Below, piece by piece: positions 7,061 through 15,917 of a stretch of 21,262 nt of DNA. The stretch lies in contig BFEA01000467.1 in NCBI GenBank assembly GCA_003427395.1, positions 323,996-345,257 of the forward strand. The letters run 5' to 3'. Within the stretch, counting starts at the first letter, position 1. Each line of letters starts with the position of its first letter. The stretch is from Chara braunii (Eukaryota > Streptophyta > Charophyceae > Charales > Characeae). The notes below the pieces were generated by a model, which was not told the origin of the DNA, ran no database searches, and saw nothing but the letters and a program-made list of their open reading frames with translations. Both the position numbers and the translations under genes were made by a program.

Positions 7061-7654
7061 GGTTGGTGTGTATTGGCTGTGTAGCTTTTTGTTTCTTCCA
7101 TCGAAGTCGCGACCTCAACATCGTGTCAGAGTTCTCTTTCAGCGAACTTTTCTTTTTCAATATCGAGCATGATATACAAAGCAGAAAGAAAGTAAAAAAA
7201 AAACCCAGAAGTTTGCTGCCGTGCTGTAGGCTGAGTGGGTGAGAAATACCAGCAAAAAATGTCGTTAAAATTAAAAGAGGTTTTTTTTTTTTTTTTTTTC
7301 TCCAACCCTTTTCTTGGACGAGTTAACGCTTTTCTCAAGCGGTTATTTAATGCGCAATAATATCAAAAGCGAAAGCTGCTTCTCTTGGAAGTGAATAAGA
7401 ATTCTGGAACACAATCATCTTCTTCTTCCCTTAAAAAAAGCAAAAGAGAAAAGTGGGCTGCACAATTTAAAAATCATTGAGAGGCAGGATATGATGGCCG
7501 TATTTTTTTATTTTTATTTTTTTAAATGATGCTGACGACCTCACACGTTGTACTGACTGGGACGCTATACGTACTGGCAGACGAAACACCCGTAATTGAA
7601 CTGAGGGCGGACTCTCACGCTAGGACCTTTTTTTTTTTTTAACTAATTCTGAAC
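7061..7654. other. Intron sequence, no feature recognised
   Basis: T-rich intron sequence with a T run at 7281-7299 and smaller T tracts. No exon or RNA gene was found. Confidence 0.5.
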
Positions 7655-7735
7655 GTAATTGCAGTCGGATACATCCAGGTCCGGCCGTAAATGGGTCAGA
7701 TGCATTTACGATAGTGTGAATGTGAGCCCGCCGTG
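7655..7735 (+). repeat. Diverged copy of the 819-900 repeat
   Basis: Shares an ordered series of words with 819-900: ATTGC..(C/T)CGG, CATCCAGGT, CGGCCRTA, GGTCAGATSCATTTACGAT, GTGTGA. It is a dispersed repeat of unknown class. Confidence 0.65.
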
Positions 7736-7802
7736 AATGTTTCAGAGAGAAACGGAAATAAATTCCCGTTCATAAATGCTCGCCTGTCTGACCTGTTATT
7801 CT

Positions 7803-7893
7803 CGTTCGTTTCCTTTTTTTTTGTTTACTTATCGCCCGTTCTTTTCCTTTTTTTTTGTTTACTTATTGCTCGTTCTTTTCCTTTTTTGTTTAC
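7803..7893 (+). repeat. Tandem CGTTCTTTTCCTTTTTTTGTTTACTTAT units
   Basis: Three pyrimidine-rich units of roughly 30-40 bp, each with TTTGTTTACTT and CGTTC, end 22 bases before the exon 2 acceptor. They form an extended polypyrimidine tract. Confidence 0.7.
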
Positions 7894-7915
7894 TTGTGGA
7901 ACCTCTGCGCTGCAG

Positions 7916-8029
7916 ATGGCCCAGAGGGAGTACAACATCAGAGTCTCAGCTCTGGAGATTTACAACGAAGTAGTGCGAGATTTGCTAAATGCAGAGAGCG
8001 GCGCTCTGAAGCTGCTGGATGATCCTGAT
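7916..8029 (+). CDS. NACK: Kinesin-7 (NACK-type) exon 2 in protein order
   Basis: A 114-nt phase 0-0 exon giving 38 residues: MAQREYNIRVSALEIYNE, then VVRDLLNAESGALK and LLDDPD. The SALEIYNE.VRDLL signature is the strand-helix pair after the P-loop helix in kinesins, and LLDDP(D/E) is characteristic of plant NACK types. It continues directly from HIEK at 4041. The acceptor is GCGCTGCAG (ends 7915), preceded by a tandem T-rich tract, and the donor is GTAAGT (8030). The interval to exon 1 in the window (3.9 kb) includes the out-of-order block. Without the block the intron would be about 1.7 kb. Confidence 0.95.
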
Positions 8030-8880
8030 GTAAGTATGGGGAAAGAGCTCTGGAGATTTGGTAGTTCGGCTATTTTTAGGAACCTTCGCCTTTTCCCATA
8101 ACTACATCTCAAACCATATCTCACGGTTGCAAACGCATTCTCGTGCGTGCTCACTGTTCTGCAGCATCGTATCTCCATTTGCCGTGTGCATGATTGGGAC
8201 GGACTCTTCCATGGGTTTATGTTTGGGTATAATGATTTGTTGTTGTTGTTGTTATTATTGTTGTTGTTGTCGTCATTGTTGTTGTTGTTGCTGTTTATAA
8301 AATTACACTTGCAAACTTAATACCATCGGCGGTTCGTGGGCCCGCCTCAAAATTCAAATTTGGCGGCCGGGAGCCGCTGATGAAAAATGTCAGCAGCTGC
8401 CCAGCGCGGATTTTTTCGGAGTAGGTTACATTTGCAACTTAGCGTCGAGTGAGAAATGTACTGGTCCTTTAAGAAAACCCACACATACACCGGTGCTCCC
8501 GGGCTCCAGTCCGGTTTTGCTCCCCGGAAGTTTTTCTCAGCAAGGAGTGAAAGGCGTGATGTCTAACGCAGAGATCTCACGATTGCCGTTCCATTCTTTT
8601 TTTTTTTTTTTTTTTTGGGATTGCCATCCTCAGAATAGAGACAGACGTGGGCATTGCCGCACACTTGTGTCGACATGCCTGAATGATGTCAGGTCAGATT
8701 GCTATCCTTTTCCCTGGCACAGGACGACGCCAAGTTTGTTACTATAGCTGTCAGATTGCTATGTTGTTTAGTGCAGCTGTCAAGCCGCCAGGCACAGATA
8801 TAGTGCAGACTGGACGTTGTGTTTGGGGGAAGAAGGTAGCATAGAGCATCAACCAGTTCGGAAATGCAGCAGCGGACTAT
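8030..8880. other. Intron 2-3, first part
   Basis: Contains a (TTG)n microsatellite (8237-8292) and a T run (8597-8616). No exon or RNA gene was recognised. Confidence 0.55.
8237..8292 (+). repeat. (TTG)n microsatellite, interrupted
   Basis: Mostly TTG trinucleotides with TTA, TCG and TCA interruptions. It is a simple repeat in an intron. Confidence 0.9.
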
Positions 8881-8933
8881 AGCTATGTTCTATAGCCTAT
8901 GTTCTATAGCTATGTTCTATAGCTATGTTCTTT
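8880..8933 (+). repeat. Short tandem repeat TATGTTCTATAGC
   Basis: About four copies of a 13-14-bp unit, with one extra CC insertion. Each unit contains the 6-base palindrome CTATAG. Confidence 0.85.
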
Positions 8934-8991
8934 CAGAGGTGTAAACTCTGTTCGTAAATGCAGCTGGGAAGGTAGTGAGTGGACTATATGG

Positions 8992-9043
8992 AGGGCTGAC
9001 TGCTTCATGTGCAGCCGAGGGCTGACTGCTTCATGTGCAGCCC
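8992..9043 (+). repeat. 26-bp tandem duplication
   Basis: Two adjacent copies containing GAGGGCTGACTGCTTCATGT and GCAGCC. Intronic, with no known function. Confidence 0.85.
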
Positions 9044-9352
9044 TTCGATTGAAGTGCAGATGTTGCAGCACTGACATTATTCTTTTTGGCAACAGATATG
9101 TGAGTGCACATATAGTGATGGACGCCTTGATGAATCTGTGATGATTGGAGAAAACAGAATGGCACCACCTCCTTTTCCTTGTCCTTTTTCCTGCCCTCCG
9201 TCGGCGGCTTTTTGGGCGGTTACATATGTATGCACCGGGCAGGGAAGCGTGGATGTAGCCCTTGTAGAAAGAGCTGTGACAGGAGGTTATGGGAACACAG
9301 AGAGGATGGGGTTGGACAAGAGACGATGATGGGATGAGGGAAGGACCTACTT

Positions 9353-9420
9353 GGGGCAGGGTCATTATAGCTGTGTTTTGGGCCAGCTATTCAGACTAGG
9401 AATAGCGATAATGATGATCG
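9353..9420. repeat. Degenerate foldback fragment F4
   Basis: GGTCATTATAGCTGTGTTTTGG and AGCGATAATGATGATCG resemble the central arms of the foldback family. The CGAATAG and GAAGACGGTAG ends are missing or decayed. Confidence 0.55.
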
Positions 9421-9486
9421 TAAAATGTGCTGATGATCGGAAAATCCTCCTTGTACATACAACGAGTTCGTCATCATCAGTAATAG

Positions 9487-9685
9487 CCCTTCCCTTGTAA
9501 CTGTTTTCAGTGCTCTGCTGGACACGGGAAAGGACTTGGAATGGTGTTTAACGGAACTTTAACCATGCAAAGACTGTGTCCAGCAGAGCAATGAAAATAG
9601 TTATGGGTTGAACACCATTAGACGTCCTTTCCCTTTTAACTGTTTTCAATGTTTTCAGAGCCGGCTGAACACCATTAATAGTCTG
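9487..9685. repeat. Interleaved inverted and direct repeats
   Basis: TGCTCTGCTGGACAC (9511-9525) is exactly complementary to 9576-9590. Segment 9526-9552 pairs with 9607-9633 at 23 of 27 positions. The order A-B-A'-B' is pseudoknot-like. In addition, TAACTGTTTTCARTG (9498-9512 and 9637-9651) and TGAACACCATTA (9609-9620 and 9666-9677) repeat directly. It may be a rearranged MITE. Confidence 0.7.
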
Positions 9686-9840
9686 AAATAGTTGTTGTCC
9701 CCCCCGCCCACCTTTCATCGTACAGCTGTTTATTGGTTTGTCTTTGTGTGTGTTGTCCTGGCTTTGCTCTTGTTGGCTTGCATCGGGATTCAATTGCACT
9801 GGATGGATTGGATGGATGATATGTGTGTGTGGGGTTTCAG

Positions 9841-9922
9841 AGAGGTACGGTCGTGGGCAAGCTTACGGAAGAAGTGGTGACCTCAAGTGCCCATCTGCGC
9901 ATGATTCTCGCGGAGTGTGCCT
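9841..9922 (+). CDS. NACK: Kinesin-7 (NACK-type) exon 3 in protein order
   Basis: An 82-nt exon giving RGTVVGKLTEEVVTSS, then AHLRMILAECA plus the first base of the next codon. The (K/R)GTVV.KL.EE motif follows LLDDP in plant NACK kinesins, where it belongs to the loop and helix before switch I. It starts on a codon boundary after acceptor GGGTTTCAG (ends 9840) and ends with a single T before donor GTAAGT (9923). That T joins CA of the next exon to give Ser. The last ~36 nt and the start of the intron are tandemly duplicated just downstream (10025-10183). Confidence 0.93.
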
Positions 9923-10202
9923 GTAAGTACATGCAGCTTTTTTTTGAAAGCTAATATTTCAAATAAATGAGTAATTAACCACTCAAATATGCCTCGTCAG
10001 AAAAGGAAAAATTAATGCTGGTTAGTGCTCATTACCCATGATTCTTGCGGAGTGTGCCTGTAAGTAGATGCAGCTTTTTTGAAAGCTAATATTTCAAACG
10101 AGTAATTAACCACTCGAATATGGCTATCAACGTTAATGCTCGTCAGAAAAGGGGGGAAAAAAAAAAGGAAGTTAATGCTGGTTAGTGCTCGTTACCCATG
10201 AT
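9887..10202 (+). repeat. Tandem duplication over the exon 3 / intron boundary
   Basis: Unit 1 is 9887-10024, unit 2 is 10025-10183, and a truncated third start (GTGCTCGTTACCCATGAT) is at 10185-10202. Unit 2 keeps the exon 3 end (ATGATTCTTGCGGAGTGTGC) and a second GTAAGT donor at 10060. Splicing at that donor would read into TAA in unit 1's intron (after GAA AGC), so it would be non-productive. Confidence 0.88.
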
Positions 10203-11067
10203 CAGGAATGGACTGAAGATGTGTGTTTTATTATATCACTGACATCATGTGACATGCGTTCATCGTTTTCTAACGCTCTCTACAATGCATTCTATGCATG
10301 CCACATCCAAAGAGAACGCTCGGGTTTTTCTAACAGGTCCTTTGAAATGAGCTTTTGAAGAAGGCATACGATACTTAGTTTCTAGAGGCCCAGTATTGAA
10401 ATAAGCATGTCAACAACCTCACAAGCAAGTCGACTAAGATGTAGATTGTCAGATACGCAAAGCATCAGCAGCGCCCTAAAGAAAAAAAAAAGACTGCATT
10501 TATATACTCAGTATGCTACATTTATCATGCGAGTAACCTTTGACCGTAGAGAAAGTCATAATCGCCTTGCTATGATGGATAAGGAGGGCCTCAGGATCAG
10601 CCGTTTTTGGTGCGGAGCTCTTGCGTGCTTGCAATTCGCTATGTTGTTTTCTCTCAGAGCAGAGGTTTTTCTCACAGATCTGTGCTGTGAGCCTGTTAGA
10701 TGTGCAGATGCGTTTTCTTTGATGGGAACTTTTTTCTGTGTTTGGAGTTTGAATAACGAAACACCGAGTTTGTTAAATCGTGTAAAAAAAGGAAGTGTGA
10801 CGCTTAGGGGACTCTGGATACCATGAAGCAACCAGAATAGAGAGCTGTGCAAATTGGTCACTATCTTGTGCGGTTTGCAGACGGCTCATTGAGCATCGTG
10901 GGAACTGTCAGTTGGGCCTTGAGAAATGATCTACGAAAATTTGAAAAGGCTCTGCTCTGAAACCTCGTTGCTCATCTGCAGAGATGGATCCAAGAACAAG
11001 TATAAATGTGGTGTGTTCATATTGGGTGTGTATGTTGGGTGGGGTATATTGGTTGTTGGGTGTACAG
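10203..11067. other. Remainder of intron 3-4
   Basis: No exon, RNA gene or clear repeat was recognised. A 139-codon open frame at 10407-10826 has no family signature and is judged chance. The intron ends in the acceptor GTGTACAG. Confidence 0.55.
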
Positions 11068-11135
11068 CACAGAGGCAGGTGGGAGAGACTCATCTGAATG
11101 ATGCGAGCTCGAGGTCTCATCAGATCATACGTTTG
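11068..11135 (+). CDS. NACK: Kinesin-7 (NACK-type) exon 4 in protein order: switch I
   Basis: A 68-nt exon. CA completes Ser with the T at 9922, then it reads QRQVGETHLNDASSRSHQ and IIRL. NDASSRSH is the kinesin switch I motif (consensus N..SSRSH) that senses the ATP gamma-phosphate. QRQVGET.LND and HQIIRL are distinctive of the plant NACK group. The acceptor is GTGTACAG (ends 11067) and the donor is GTAAGA (11136). It ends on a codon boundary, compatible with the phase-0 exon at 15828. Confidence 0.94.
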
Positions 11136-12633
11136 GTAAGAAAGCTCATTCCGAGTGAACGTAGCGTTTTGTTCGTCCTACCCATACATAGCCTCTTTCA
11201 GATTCCAGGTTCTGTAGTAGGTCCTACTACCGGTAGTGGTGATGCAGATGCTTTGTTTTGTTTTTTTTTATTTTTATGCAGATGCTTTGAACCCAGCGTT
11301 TTGTTAATCTTGCAGTTAGATACGTACTTGCAGTTACGTAGAGTCTTTCTTCCTTTTTTTTATTTATTTTAACACAAACACACACGTACATACCCCATCT
11401 GTGCCGGGGAGCGGCAGTCCCATTGCTTATCACCGGCAAGCAGATACGCCAAGAACAGTTGAGATGGAGAGAAAAAGACTCCATCCAGTAAGGAGCAAGG
11501 AAGCAAAGCAGGAAGCCATCAACCTCATACATGGCTATTCATGCAGCACTCAGCTCCATAACCTGCCAGTTTGGCGTCAAGCAACCAGGGGACGGGCTGT
11601 GCTTGCGCTTTTCACACTTGCACCATTTTTGCAATCGCCCGGACGAGTGGAATTGGAACAATTCACTGCACCTGATTCTCACCACAAATTATACAGGATG
11701 TTACGATCCTGGTCATTCCCAAAGTGCAAATTCACAATGAAGGACAATGCCACCTAATTGCGAAAGAAATGAAAGCACTTGCAAAGAGATAGAGACCAAA
11801 GAAGAGAGAAAGAAGAAGAAGATGTACTCCAGCAAGACCAATGACAAATCCCACTTCTCTCTCCACCTTCCTCCTCCTTCACTTCGCCAATCTTATTCTT
11901 CTTCCAATAATAATAATAGCAATGAGTGGATGAACCAGAATCAATATCCGAAGTTCCCTCCTACACAACAACAGGTCCACCATAGCCATGGCTTCCCCCT
12001 TCTTCCTCCTCTGACATGCCTAGGCTATTGGGGACTACTAAGGGCTCTCTGCCCTCCTGTGCAAAGGACAACGCAAAGCCGCTATGCCGCTGCACTCCTG
12101 TCCAAAGGTCAACGCAAGCAGCTATGCCGCTGCTCACTAAGCCGCCATGCCTGACTATGCCTCGAGCTTCCTTGGTGTGACACTACCCCAACTGGGGCCT
12201 TCCAGATGCAGCGCCCAACAAGGTGATGAAGATGGTGTCCACCATAGCCAGGTAGGTACCTCGCCCCCTTCTTCCTCCTCCCCAGGCTGGGATGCTCGCC
12301 ATAGCCAGGCTGAGCGCCCAGCTGCTCTCCTCCTTCCAGCTGCGCTCCCAATTCCAGCGCTTGGGTCCAGCAGCATGTCGCCAATCCTTGCATACCGCAA
12401 ATGAGCTGCTTGCTCCTCCTGGCCTCTTGGGCGGTGACTTCCTAGGCCGAGCGGCCTCCCAGCAACCAGTACCTCCTCCCTTTCGGAGGGAGACATCATT
12501 GCAGGCTCTGCTATCGTCCGGACAGGCCCTAGACTCAGGCTACTTGGACTGGTACCGGCCTACCTCTAACCCTTCTTTTTTTTTTTTTTTTTTTTTAAAC
12601 AGGACCTTATGGCCCTGGCTTCATTTCCATTCT
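11136..12633. other. Intron 4-5, first part
   Basis: Contains open frames at 11401-11757, 11747-12154 and 12155-12499 (-), but none has a recognisable domain or homologue. The region 11900-12530 is CT-rich with short internal repeats. A T run lies at 12576-12596. It probably consists of decayed repeats. Confidence 0.5.
12053..12134 (+). repeat. 41-bp tandem duplication
   Basis: Two copies, each starting CTCCTGT(G/C)CAAAGG(A/T)CAACG and ending GCTATGCCGCTGC, with a few substitutions. The related block CCACCATAGCCA...CCCCCTTCTTCCTCCTC occurs at about 11980 and 12238. Confidence 0.75.
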
Positions 12634-12740
12634 GGGGAGCATCAGTCCGGTTTCTATTCCACCGGCAAGTCAGGAAAAATAATTACATCATAGGACACCC
12701 TCACACTTCCTTCCGAAGGACCCCTGATCAGCATTGATTG
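12634..12740 (+). repeat. Direct repeat R1 (pair with 14085-14186)
   Basis: Shares GGGGAGCATCAGTCCGG, CTATTC..CCGGCARGTCAGGA and CCCTGATCAGCATTGAT with 14085-14186. Both copies follow a T run closely (12576-12596 and 14030-14059), so T run plus repeat is probably one element end. Confidence 0.8.
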
Positions 12741-12824
12741 CTCCAACATCGTGGAGGATTGACTGTCAGCTTGCCCTGCTTCCACCTTTCCTCTCAGGAT
12801 CCCTATAAGATCCTGTCAACTAAA

Positions 12825-13742
12825 ATGCAATCAGACTTGCACTCATTCACACTTCGCATGCATGTAAACAGGTAACACAGCAACTGGCGACATGCGCCCA
12901 CTCAAAACTCAGAGATAGGGAAGCTCAGAACACAGTCAGATACAAGTTCGCTTCAAGTGGCAATGGCGCATCAGCGCCTGTACAACTCTCTGTTCGTCAC
13001 TCACCCAACCCCACTGTTCACACACACTCACTTAGGATCACCCTGGATATCCCACACGCATCACTCTATACATACACACGCACACACTTCTACAGCTATG
13101 GCGGCTATGGCCGCTGCTACCCTATCGCTATGGCTAAGCTTCCTTCTCGCCCACTTCGTCTTCGGGCTCACTGCAGACCGCCTCGCACAAGTCGCTGTGG
13201 CAGCCCTTCCGCATGGCTTGTGCAGGAATGAATCAATGGCTGGGCGCTGGCTCTTGATTTATACTCCTGTAGCTCGTTGGTCTGGCCGTTTCCCATGCCC
13301 TGGGTACACAGTCCCAAATTGTACTTGCTTGACTGGACTTGGACTGACTGGGACTGGGACTGCTGACTCAGCACGGGTAGACTCCACCACTTGCCCACTT
13401 GCCTCAGCCTAAACGTGAGCATCTCCGAAAGGCCAGTACCAGGACCTTCCGGAAGTTTCAACTCTGGCCTTTCGCATACTGTAGCAGCTACGACCTTGAC
13501 CTTTCAGAGGTCCTACAACTACGACTTCTAGAACTACCTAAGACCACTATTCGACAGGTCTACAGACTGAACCCCTACCATCTATGGACCCTACGACAGT
13601 CTACCAACTGTGGGAACAGACACAGGTCGTGGGTTCAACTCCTGGGGTCGACACAGGTAATGTACACAGGCAAGGTAAGTCTAGGGATCGAGCCCTGGGA
13701 TCTGCATTCGCTACTGCAAACAGGTGAATACCGTTTCAAAAA
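12825..13742 (+). mobile_element. Poly(A)-type retroposon, copy 1
   Basis: About 915 bp, from ATGCAATCAGACT to ATACCGTTTCAAAAA. It aligns along its whole length with the reverse complement of 17500-18415. Shared words include GGCGACATGCGCCCAC, CACCCTGGATATCCCACACG, CTACCCTATCGCTATGGCTA, CTTGATTTATACT, GTACTTGCTTGACTGGACT and GGGATCGAGCCCTGGGATC. The segment GTCGTGGGTTCAACTCCTGG (13626-13645) resembles a tRNA T-arm with box B. Open frames inside are not conserved between copies, so it is likely non-coding. Confidence 0.82.
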
Positions 13743-13796
13743 CACGAAACGGAAGAAAGGTCTGAGAAGCTACCACTGCTACCAGTTCTGCCTAAA

Positions 13797-13985
13797 CCCT
13801 AAACCCCGCATTTGAGCCACAGTGACATCCCTGGCATTCTATCCCCTGCTTGTCTTGTTTCTGTCCAAAGCCTCAAGCCTGAACCCTTGACCCTAAAACA
13901 AGATTACTCTTTTGCGATCTGTTCCGTGAAAACATCAGATGCCGCCTGTAGCGCATGAATCTTGGATGCTCTTCTACGCCTGTTT
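13797..13985 (-). repeat. Repeat with CCCTAAA heptamers (pair with 14183-14370)
   Basis: Aligns with 14183-14370 through AAACCC(T/C)..CCCCGCAT, CCC(C)TTGCTTRTCTTGTTTCTG, GATCTGTTC..TGAAA, TGCCGCCTG and CTTGGATGCTC. It carries TTTAGGG heptamers on the minus strand. Confidence 0.78.
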
Positions 13986-14028
13986 TTTGGGGAAACTTCC
14001 CGTCCAGATACAGCCTTAACGGCTGGAT

Positions 14029-14029
<1 letters not shown>
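13985..14029 (-). repeat. Half-foldback fragment before a 30-nt T run
   Basis: CCGTCCAGATACAGCCTTAACGGCTGGATG resembles the right arm of the foldback family (GATACAGCTATAATGACCGG). It runs straight into the T run at 14030-14059. Confidence 0.45.
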
Positions 14030-14060
<31 letters not shown>

Positions 14061-14088
14061 GGTTGTGGTGGTGGTGGTGGTGGTGGGG
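14030..14088 (+). repeat. T run followed by (TGG)n
   Basis: Thirty T residues, then GGGTTG and about seven GTG/TGG units. These are simple repeats at the left edge of R2. Confidence 0.9.
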
Positions 14089-14186
14089 AGCATCAGTCCG
14101 GTTCCTATTCGGCCGGCAGGTCAGGACAAAAAATACATCAATGAATACCCTCTTCCATCGCCAAGGAACCCTGATCAGCATTGATA
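14085..14186 (+). repeat. Direct repeat R2 (pair with 12634-12740)
   Basis: See 12634-12740. In this copy the repeat runs directly into AAACCCTAACCCCCGC of the following unit. Confidence 0.8.
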
Positions 14187-14370
14187 AACCCTAACCCCCG
14201 CATAAGCGCCTCGTGAAATCTCTAGCCTTCTACCCCTTGCTTATCTTGTTTCTGCCCATACCCGGACCTAAGCCCTAAACCACCTTAAGCTAATTTTCCA
14301 TCTGTTCGATGTGAAACTCTGCTGCCGCCTGCCAAGAGTGTAACTTGGATGCTCATCTAGGCCCAGATTG
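14183..14370 (-). repeat. Repeat with CCCTAAA heptamers (pair with 13797-13985)
   Basis: Direct copy of 13797-13985 at a distance of about 386 bp, diverged but collinear. Confidence 0.78.
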
Positions 14371-14560
14371 GAGATGGATCTTTGTGCACCTGGGTATTCA
14401 GCTGGCCTACAGACTTGAGAGAATTGTGTCACTTTGATCAAACGGGTCTGGTTGGTTGGTGACAAAGTGGCCTACCTCTAACCTACCGCTACTGGGCCTC
14501 TAAAAATGCCAACTTTTGTCTTCTTCTGCTCGGCCTCCTGTCCCTGACACTTATACCACT

Positions 14561-14657
14561 ACTTGAGTGGTACCGGCCTACCTGCTACTTGAGTGTTTTT
14601 CTCGCTGCTCTAAGTGTCGCGGGCCTACCCCCGCTACTTGAGTGTTTTCCCCGCTGC
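14561..14657 (+). repeat. Tandem CTACTTGAGTG units
   Basis: Three units with GGCCTACC and GCTACTTGAGTGTTTT.. followed by CGCTGC, period about 40-60 bp. No known function. Confidence 0.7.
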
Positions 14658-15827
14658 AACCCTGAAAGTTACGGCCACAGGTAGGTACGGGCCCTGCGGG
14701 GCCTTTCAACCAACAAGTAGTAAAGTACCCTTGCGGGTCACACACACACTCAGCCGACAAGCACTCAGTCAGGCACGCAAACCAGCAGGCACGCACGCAC
14801 ACACACACAGACTTAGAAATCTCAGCAGAATGCGGGAATCTCATCAAGGCAATCATTTCCAGCGGCAAATCCCAGAAATCAGCAGTGTTCTCAGTCTGTG
14901 TTTTGGCGGGTCATTACACAGGATGATGTATCGTATTGTTTTTTGTTTTTTTGGAAGAAAGCCCTTTTGCCAGGCCTCTGAGAGAACCCTGGAATCGAGG
15001 CCTTGGCCATCGGGCTGCTCCAGCTATTGGTGGGGAGCAGCAACTGCTGGAAACTGGGTCCAGCGTCCCTTAGGTACCTCCCTTTTATATAAATGCCCTC
15101 AAGAAAGGATTAACGATTACCAATCACCACGTACTGCAGAACGTGGCTACTGAACGATGACATCACCTCTCTCAGAGTTCTTGGCAACCTCCCGGCCCCC
15201 CATTCTCCTCCACAGAACGTACTACTTACTGTATCTCCTCCAGAGTTAATCCCCACCACTGCTGCCTCACAAATCCGTACAGTTCCCATTTTGGGAAGAT
15301 GGTCATCTCAAACATGTGTGTGTTCTATCAGAATGACTCGTCATGTGCCGGAGCCGAAACACGGTCCGTGATTCATTTTCTCAGTTTTTCTAGATGCTTC
15401 CTGTACTCTGTGTTCGAGCAAGCATGAGCGTCGAGCGCCAATGGAACTCTCCTTGAGCTGCTGTGCAATCTGGGCTCTAGACGACTCACGATCGATCTAT
15501 TTTCAAGGAACGGCAAAATGTAATGGCCTTGGGGATGTCCCCCGTTTGTTCTCCGACCTGAATGCAACGACAGTGTTTTTGTTGATTCCGTTTGGGCTCT
15601 AGATGAATGATGACTCGCCGGCGGGCAAGGAGGCGAAAACCTTCTTCTTCCTCTTCTTCTTCTTATCTTGTCTTTTTTAACTCGCATGCTTTGTTTATAC
15701 CACCCCTTTGTGTCGTTCAATCACTCTTCACCCATTTTGAGTCACCTTGCTATCGCTGGGGTGATATTCATTCATCCGTCTTCTCGCTCCATGTTTGTGC
15801 TGTTGGATGTGCCTATCTGTACCTCAG
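14658..15827. other. Intron 4-5, last part
   Basis: Contains the dispersed fragment 15018-15071 and a CT-rich stretch (15640-15670). No exon was recognised before the one at 15828. The 179-codon open frame at 14614-15153 has no domain signature. Confidence 0.5.
15018..15071 (+). repeat. Dispersed repeat fragment, inverted relative to 537-595
   Basis: CTATTGGTGGGGAGCAGCA..TGCTGGAAAC and TGGGTCCAGCGTCCC match the minus strand of 537-595 with a few differences. Confidence 0.65.
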
Positions 15828-15917
15828 ATGGTGGAGAGTTCTCCCAAGGGCCGCCCCGGGCAGGCCAAGCTGTCAGATGACGTAGATCTTCATGGCCAAG
15901 TTTGGATGTCAAGCCTG
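15828..15917 (+). CDS. NACK: Kinesin-7 (NACK-type) exon 5 in protein order
   Basis: A 90-nt phase 0-0 exon giving 30 residues that start MVESSPKGRPG and end GQVWMSSL. It fits exactly between IIRL (ends 11135) and NFVDLAGSE (starts 19975). Other plant NACK kinesins have T(I/V)(Q/E)S, a variable loop, then S(Y/F)(M/V)A(S/T)L in this place. The loop here is several residues longer and poorly conserved, as expected for the surface loop before switch II. The acceptor is TGTACCTCAG (ends 15827) and the donor is GTAAGT (15918). Support comes from phase, splice sites and the VESS...SSL ends, since the middle has no recognisable motif. Confidence 0.85.

Noticed and set aside
10407-10826. 139-codon open frame in intron 3-4
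   Set aside because: No homology-like motifs and no codon pattern resembling the kinesin exons.
11747-12499. Open frames on both strands in the CT-rich segment
   Set aside because: Low-complexity composition and internal tandem repeats explain the lack of stops. There is no family match.
12957-13412. 151-codon open frame within retroposon copy 1
   Set aside because: The frame is not kept in copy 2 and has no domain signature. The sequence is explained as a non-coding repeat.
14614-15153. 179-codon open frame
   Set aside because: The longest frame in the region, but it spans tandem and dispersed repeats, with no recognisable domain or splice context.
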